From Echeneis naucrates (Eukaryota; Chordata; Actinopteri; Carangiformes; Echeneidae): a DNA stretch of 64,000 bases. The stretch covers positions 8,389,614 to 8,453,613 of the forward strand of contig NC_042521.1 of assembly GCF_900963305.1 (NCBI RefSeq), in the 5' to 3' direction. The notes under the pieces are model-generated. The model saw only the letters and a program-made list of their open reading frames with translations. It was not told the origin of the DNA and did no database searches. Both the position numbers and the translations under genes were made by a program. Shown here piece after piece: positions 56,515 through 64,000 of the stretch. Position 1 is the first letter of the stretch. Each line of letters opens with the position of its first letter.

Positions 56515-59500
56515 CTGGTGGCTCCTCTTCTTTGGGCTCTTCAGCTGCTGCGGTGTCTGCTTTTTCTGTTTCGGAAGAAAGGTAAAAAGATTTGTACATG
56601 TGGACAATGAACATGGTCAGGTTTAAAAGTTGGGTTCACCACATCTCCAGCTGGCTTCTGCCTGAAGCCAAACTTGTCCATTTCTTGCCATCTTGGTCCT
56701 GTCTGCGATCAGTAATGCCATAAATGCTTTAACAAATGACAAAAATAATTACATTTTGAATATTAAAACAATGTGAATTAAGTTATTTTAATAAATTTGT
56801 CCCCATAGAACAGAACAGAACTGAACTTTTAGTTCTTAGTGGGTGACGTTGCAGATCAAGTAAAAACTTGTAAATTTAACTTCCGGTTCTCCTTACAAGG
56901 CTCGTGACTGCAGATGACGCTGAAAAGGCCACACCATTCCCTGACCACTAACAGGTCCGAGACTGCTTGAACTCTCATGTCCGCTCTGTTAATGCGACAC
57001 TCGATCCTCTGTTCTCATTGGCTGTGAAATGGAGGCAGGGAGACTCAGCGGCCATGACATCATTCATCACCAGTGGCAGCCCCTGCATGTGTTGGCATGC
57101 TCTAGTTTCTCTGTGGACTCCAATTACAAATTAATGAGACCACGGTGACAAGTGCTCACAACACTGCACAGACAATCCAAGCAGGTCTGTGGTCAGGCTT
57201 GATCTGAGCATAGATCATGTTGGACGCCAAAAAGAGGTCAAGAGCAAGGATTATTTTGGGACTAGATTTGTGTAATTTTACCCTCACAAGCATCCTTCCC
57301 TGAATAATAAATTAGGTCAACTGTTAAACAATTGTTATTTCATTCTGACAAAAAATGTAAAAAGATTTTGAACTATCAACAAATTTATTTATTTTTTTTT
57401 AAGCTTTTTGCTGGTAACTCAACCAAACTTGGAATGTGATTCTTTGCACACTGGTAAGGAATCAGAAACTAGCTGGGATGCTGAAAACTAAAACTACAAT
57501 GCCGATTAATAGGACAGCCGGGAGAGTGACAGGAAATTGAGGTGGAGGGGGGATGACGTAGCGAATGACAACAGGATCACTAATAAGAAAGAAAGACCTT
57601 GTAGTCTCCATACGCTCTACCCACGACGCCACTCAAGCCCCATTTTAGACAATGCTCAATGAAGGTACAAAAAAACAACAATATTTAGAATCTGATGAAA
57701 TTTTATAAATTAATTGTAGCCTACATGATTTTTTGACTTCGGTCCTCTAATATTATCTAATAATTAGACCAATTAAAACTAATAACTTATAAACACATTC
57801 CTGTGGCCACCCCGGTGTGTTCATTAAAAGTCACGCCTGTGTGTTGTTGGATACTGCCTGGTTACCACCATTGCAGTGGGACTGGCCAGGGTCTAGGGAA
57901 AGACGGAGGGAACATTATGAACCTGGACGCCGAGGCAGTCCGTGTTCGTTGGGTCACTGTGTGGGAGGCGGAGCAGTGCTCATGTTACTGCTGTTAAATG
58001 GAGACAATATGTGTTCGTTTTGCCCCTCATTTTTGTCATGTGACAACAACTGTTCAGGGACAGTTTAATTGAAGGTCATTGAAATTTTCAAGAGAAAAAT
58101 ATCCAAACCTTACAAGCATTGGAAGAATCCACAGTGAAGCTGGCTCGCACAGTTCAATAACAGCGCAGTAACAGCAGTGTTTAACAGGGCACATAGGCCT
58201 GCACGCAGTGTTCAGTCAGTCCAACACATGTCAGAGTGTTGGGGAGATAAGTCATGATGTAAAAGACAAGAGTCATTTGCATTGAAAATCAGACTAAATG
58301 AAAAGGTGCTTGGACCCTTGCAAAATTTGGAGCAGTTTATTCACCAACGACACAATGAGGTTCAGTGACTTTCACAAAACTTAAGATGATTTTCTGTAGC
58401 TGCCAATCCATTAAAATATTCGGTAATCCTTTCAATTTCACATTGAAGTGGCTCTTTATGGGATTAAAAAGAAATTTGGGATTGAAACCTTCCCTTCCAG
58501 GCTTGATTTTGGGATTAACCATGTGGGATGGAGATTGTTTTGTCTCTTTACTCCAACCCACCTTGCTCTGGAGCTTCAGCTGCAGGCTCCGAGGAGGTTT
58601 CTGCTCCCTCAGCTGGGCTGTCTGTCCCCGCTGCCTCTTCTTCTGCAGGCTGAGGCTCCTCCCCTGCTGGAGGAGCTGCAGCGGTGCTGGCTGCACATGC
58701 GGCAGCTGCAACGGGTTCATCTGCAGGTTTAGCATCGCCAGCGTCCGCAGGTGTTTGGTCTGGAAGAGTTTCGCTGTCCTCAGCTGCTTTGTCAGACTCA
58801 TTGGCCACCCCTGTCAGTGAGACAGTTTAAGCATCATCGCAGCAGATGATCTGAACTTCTAAAAAGACAAAACTAACATTTAGTATCAAACTAGTTTGAA
58901 TGTATTGCTCTTCAAAAGGCTTCAGGGAAATCAACACAATCTGCAGCAAATCTGTTTTCGGATGTTTCAGTACATGTAAATAAAGTGTATCGGTTACTCT
59001 TTAAGGTTGAGGAGGCAAAAGTTTTATGTACAGCAAAATAAAGGTGATAAATAAAACCACTTTTATAGGACCCACAGAAGGAAATTCATTTCATAAGATT
59101 GTGGTAAGTTCTCATGTTAGACACTGGCCCTTCATAGTCTGACAGCAGGTCACAATAATGGGGACTATGTACCTCAACAACATTGGTCTGTATGCATTTG
59201 GTAAAAACTTTGCTCACATAAATTTCGTAGCTGATGTTACAAGAAAATGTAAAACGAAAAACATCCTACTTTACATTATTGTAATGCTTGACATCAACAA
59301 GTAGACTTTCTTCATTTAATCTGACAAAGTTTAGCTTTAGCTAGCCAGCAAAGAGTAAATGATTATTGAGATTGTTAATGACCATGAACAAGCATCATAG
59401 CTCTTCAAGCAAGTCGATGTGTGTTTAGTGACCATATATAACTTCCTTGTAGAACTTTTTTTTTCTTCAGGGATTTGAATTGCAAATACATTCCATGGAT

Positions 59501-60951
59501 CATCAGTCTTGACCATCAACTTTCTGTGTTTTTAAAGTTGCTTTAAGCACAGTGGTTAAACAAAGTGCTGCTCGAAATAAAGATGGTGGCATTGAGGAAC
59601 TGAGACCTCAGCAGTTTCCACTGTTTATCAGAGCTGTCAGTAGTTTTAAGTGATTATAACAAATACTTTTTGTGCTGTAGTTGTGACAAACAATCAAGAG
59701 AAGACGTCTTCAAATGCATAAAACATTTTTCAGGGAATGACAAGTAGCATCAAGGAAAGGAAATGAGCCACATGCAAAAATAAGAAAAGGTCCTGACAAA
59801 TTTCCATTTGACCTCTAAGATGATGTTCAGCGTCACTGGGCTGATGAAGCTCTAACATGATACTTCTACTTGATACAAACTTGAACACAGTTAAACTGTC
59901 ACAGTATTTGAGCCTGCTAAACTCGATAGGCGTGCATTATTGTGCCTCTGTGTGTTTTAAGGCAACAGGAAGCCTGCATATCTCTTCATGGAGTGAACAA
60001 CGAGCATTGGACCAAGTGACATTGGCTCAGAGGTGGTCCCTCTCTGTGAATCTTTAACCCCTGTTACTTTGCTTATTGCTTGAAGTGTGCAGTAATGTTT
60101 GTGCTGGCAAACTGCAAATTTGCAAAGTCAAGCTTTCTGCAGTCAGTCAGACAGACAGACAGACATTTGTCCTGCACACGTTGTTTCAGTTCCCAATCTT
60201 CTTAAGACTGCTAAATGCAAACACAGCATTCTGTGCAGGTGATTTACCTTAAAGGTTGTGCGAGTTTGCACAACAGCCTGGGCTGTCTCTGACCCACTAC
60301 AACACAGTAGTGTCCAAAGTGGCTTCTCCATTTCCTATTGAAACTGTAGACTGACACCAAATCTGTTTTGATGCCACTGTCTCTGTCTCTCGGGGAGGGC
60401 AGAGCCAGAAGCCACTGTTAAATAATGACAGTAAACTTTCCCATCCTGTCACAGTGAAGTGCTTGTAAAAATATAGAAACCAGATACTGTATCCAGAGAA
60501 ATACATGGGCGTTCATTTGCATGCAGATTGTGGTTACCTAATCTAAACAGTGCTCTTTATAACTAAATGGATAATGCAACTCTATATGGAGACAACTCCA
60601 CCCTAACTCTAATCTTTTCCACCAACATATCAAAAGGCAATTCATAGTATATACTAAAATAAAAAAAAAATAAATAAAACACCAAAACAGGCCATTAACA
60701 TCTCTCCATGAAGCCAAATACAAGACCATCTCACACTTAAGATATACAGAATTTTATATGAAAACTGAAAAAAAAAAATAAATAAAATAACTAGAGTGGA
60801 TAGAAAATGTAGGTGCAGGTAAGGCACATGCATCATTTTCTCTTTCTATCTCTGCTTCACCTGTAGTGCTGGCTCCGTTGCTGTCCTCGGTTTTAGCACT
60901 TGGCCGAATCGTGTCTACCGCTGAAGTTTGGGAACTGGTGGAGCATCCCAT
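56515..60951 (-). CDS. erich5: Glutamate-rich protein 5, 3' end unresolved
   Basis: ERICH5 (C8orf47) is a vertebrate protein of unknown biochemical role. Three exons join in phase, in transcript order 60951-60861, 58810-58562 and 56565-56515. The N-terminus 'MGCSTSSQTSAVDTIR' corresponds to the human 'MGCSSSALNKAGDS' start and is a good N-myristoylation plus palmitoylation (Gly2-Cys3) signal, suggesting membrane attachment. The rest is intrinsically disordered: Ala/Glu/Pro-rich repeats such as 'EEPQPAEEEAAGTDSPAEGA' and 'EKADTAAAEEPKEEEPP'. The last exon is uncertain. Acceptors near 56440 (ending 'APSE'), and two near 56230-56260 (one ending 'INFYST'), all fit phase 1. The family evolves quickly, so identification rests on the myristoyl start, composition, exon count and its place between rida and rpl30. 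A polyadenylation hexamer lies at 55881-55886. Confidence 0.75.
56566..58561 (-). other. erich5 intron, holds a SINE, no other gene seen
   Basis: Two-kilobase intron between exons 2 and 3 of erich5. It includes the SINE at about 57490-57645. Open frames overlapping the second exon in other frames (58337-58801 and 58365-58820) are shadows of its Ala/Glu-rich coding sequence. Confidence 0.6.
57490..57645 (-). mobile_element. Degenerate tRNA-derived SINE
   Basis: On the minus strand the head reads 'GAGTGGCGTCGTGGGTAGAG' followed by 'CGTATGGAGACTACAAGG', a tRNA-like 5' part with an A box. The body has 'CTACGTCATCCCCCCTCCACC' style pyrimidine-rich sequence and 'TTTCCTGTCACTCTCCCGG', then 'CTGTCCTATTAAT', the recognisable tail of a widespread fish SINE ('TGTCCTATCAAATAAAGGC' in intact copies). 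The B box and the final AATAAAGGC are eroded, so this is an old inactive copy. No target-site duplication could be confirmed by eye. Confidence 0.7.
60141..60165. repeat. (CAGT)/(CAGA)n tetranucleotide repeat
   Basis: Short tract of AGTC followed by AGAC units in the first intron of erich5. Confidence 0.85.
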
Positions 60952-61960
60952 CCTGTCCGGAGCTCATAGAGGACTGGATGGTCAGGTTCAGGGTGGAGAG
61001 GTGAGGCTGCTTCTGCACCGATGACGTCGTGCATAGATATCGTCTCAGCAGGTGGAGGAAAGCAAGAGGCTGAAAAGTTTGCAGAGAGAAACCCCTGGAG
61101 GAGAAATGAACAGATTCCTCTGCTGCCGTGCGTAATTGCGCACTTCCTCTGGTTTACGCGCTGCTTGTGCAGCTGCAAGTTGCTGGATAGACCCGGACAC
61201 GAAATGTGGGCTTCTGTTGTGTACAGTAACTTAGGCTGTTTCCAGGAGGATGACGCTGCGACAGAAATACATTATTCAGTCAGTGTGCAGGGGCCACCTC
61301 TCGGGGCGGGGAGAGCCGGACTACAGACGAGGCTGGAGGGCCAATATGCCATTGAGGAAACACCTCGATCCAGAATGAATCTACTCGGGTGGTGCAGAGC
61401 TGCCATCCAAAAAAATACATATTTACAAGGAAGAATCTTGCATTTATAATTTCTCCTAAGCAGAAAAATATACCAAAACATCCTCAAATGGGTCCAATTA
61501 AAAGGGAGCCGTAATAATAATAAAATAATATCTATAGAATTAAAGGTAGTCTTTCAGATGCTAACAAAAAAGAACTGTCTAATCAATTAGTATATGGGCT
61601 ATTATGCATCAAACTATCCAACAGTGACAGTGATAAAATAAGAAGCAGCCTTCTCTGTAATTGAATAAAGTTTTGAATTGACTTTTTCTTGTAGGCTCAT
61701 GGAGTACTTTTTACATTCATGTTATATGGCTGAAGAACCTCCACACCTTTGTTTCACTTGCATCAAACTGCAAGAATATGTGGTTTATGAATATATGAAT
61801 ACCAGAATATGTGTCCTGTCCTTGAAATAGGTGGACTGTAAATAGATTCATTTGTGTATTGATTATTTAAAAAGAGATCTTCAGCCCATCTACAGTGAGT
61901 GTTCTGCGCAGTACTCTTCTGCGCATGGCTTCAGAAAAGACAGCCGCGCAATGCACCATG
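60952..61960. promoter_or_regulatory. Divergent intergenic region between erich5 and rpl30
   Basis: About 1 kb separates the erich5 ATG (minus) from the probable rpl30 transcription start (plus). The part near erich5 is relatively CpG-rich (61120-61330), the middle is A/T-rich, and the part near rpl30 has 'CTGCGCA' elements (61906-61925). A 142-codon plus-strand frame at 61021-61449 has no recognisable domain and no splice partner. I treat it as chance. Confidence 0.5.
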
Positions 61961-61963
61961 GGT

Positions 61964-62002
61964 CTTCCTTTCTCTCCGAGGCCATATTGGAGACATCTCA
62001 CA
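61964..62002 (+). promoter_or_regulatory. rpl30 5' TOP start and non-coding exon 1
   Basis: The pyrimidine run CTTCCTTTCTCTCC at 61964-61977 is a classic 5' terminal oligopyrimidine tract, which places rpl30 mRNA under mTOR/LARP1 translational control, as for other ribosomal protein genes. The short exon ends CTCACA|GTAAGA at 62002. Exon 2 begins after the acceptor at 62117. Confidence 0.6.
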
Positions 62003-62145
62003 GTAAGAACAGCTCCGAGTTTTCATCAATAAAACCCTCCGTTTTCACGACATTTTCACATTTTGTTTCCGTCCAGGCCTTAACGAAACCCTTCTCCCCC
62101 CCTCCTGTCGCTCGCAGGTTGGCCTGTCTGGACTAAACCGCAAAC

Positions 62146-63574
<1,429 letters not shown>

Positions 63575-64000
63575 TGATACAAGTTTCTGTCTGGTGGCAA
63601 AATGAATGAATGGGAATTGGATTGGGGTCTGGTCTCAGTGAGCCTGTTTGACACCAGTAAATAATACAGTAACAAAGTGTTTTCAGGCACACTGCCGTGT
63701 CGCAATAGTTCATCTACGTATCTATCAATGCATTTGTAGAATAATATTCATGCATTAATGTTAATAGTTAAACGCAACTAACCTTAAAATCGTCCTATTA
63801 CAGTCAACCTCAGTAAGTTAGACCAAAAATTATTTGATTTGACCATGATCTTTTCCTTTTTCTACATGGTTGGGATCATTGCTTAAATTTAGGTCTATTA
63901 AAACTTTTGATATTGCATGTTATTTCCTCTGCGAATTTTTGCGCCTGTTGGACCTGCTGACATAAGTGGTCCACATCAGGACTAGTGGTTCGCTAGATGA

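Noticed and set aside
58337-58820. Long frames of about 150 codons on both strands near erich5 exon 2
   Set aside because: They are alternative-frame shadows of the G+C-rich Ala/Glu coding exon and lack family features.
61021-61449. 142-codon plus-strand frame between erich5 and rpl30
   Set aside because: No recognisable domain, no splice partner, and it lies over the promoter of erich5 in CpG-rich DNA, where stops are rarer.

Overview
This window looks like the genome of a teleost fish, probably a spiny-rayed fish with a fairly compact genome. The genes have vertebrate exon-intron structure with GT-AG introns, many of them only 80-1000 bp. The intergenic DNA carries fish-type microsatellites, a degenerate tRNA-derived SINE and a LINE endonuclease fragment. 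There is no operon structure, CRISPR array or prokaryotic feature. All gene models were built by hand from reading frames, splice sites and phase continuity, without transcript data.

Layout, left to right. (1) 81-1930: the 3' part of psmg2 (+, proteasome assembly chaperone 2); its first exon lies outside the window. (2) about 1930-3150: intergenic DNA with a LINE remnant. (3) about 3150-12000: ptpn2 (-), a complete T-cell protein tyrosine phosphatase. (4) 12000-22575: CpG-containing promoter DNA and what is probably the first intron of rnf19a, with a perfect 19-bp-stem hairpin. (5) 22576 to about 32900: rnf19a (+), an RBR-type E3 ubiquitin ligase, complete. (6) about 33000-41900: a short spag1-like TPR co-chaperone gene (-). 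(7) about 43200-44400: polr2k (-), the 58-residue RNA polymerase subunit, head-to-head with (8) stk3 (+, MST2 Hippo kinase, 44785 to about 51890). (9) 52210-55720: rida (+, imine deaminase) with two interchangeable candidate first exons. (10) about 55870-60951: erich5 (-), 3' exon unresolved. (11) about 61964 to the right edge: rpl30 (+), whose last exon is outside the window.

From rnf19a to rpl30 the order and orientations match, as I remember it, the human 8q22 order RNF19A-SPAG1-POLR2K-STK3-RIDA-ERICH5-RPL30, with many intervening human genes missing. psmg2-ptpn2 corresponds to a different human locus (18p11). The window therefore spans an ancient linkage junction between 12 and 22.5 kb, and the 8q22-like side looks like a fractionated copy after the teleost genome duplication.

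The genes do not form one pathway; they are neighbours by ancestry. The observations most worth following up are the duplicated, phase-matched first exons of rida, the shortened spag1-like protein, a candidate alternative membrane-tail exon of ptpn2, the perfect hairpin at 16112-16153 and the synteny junction.
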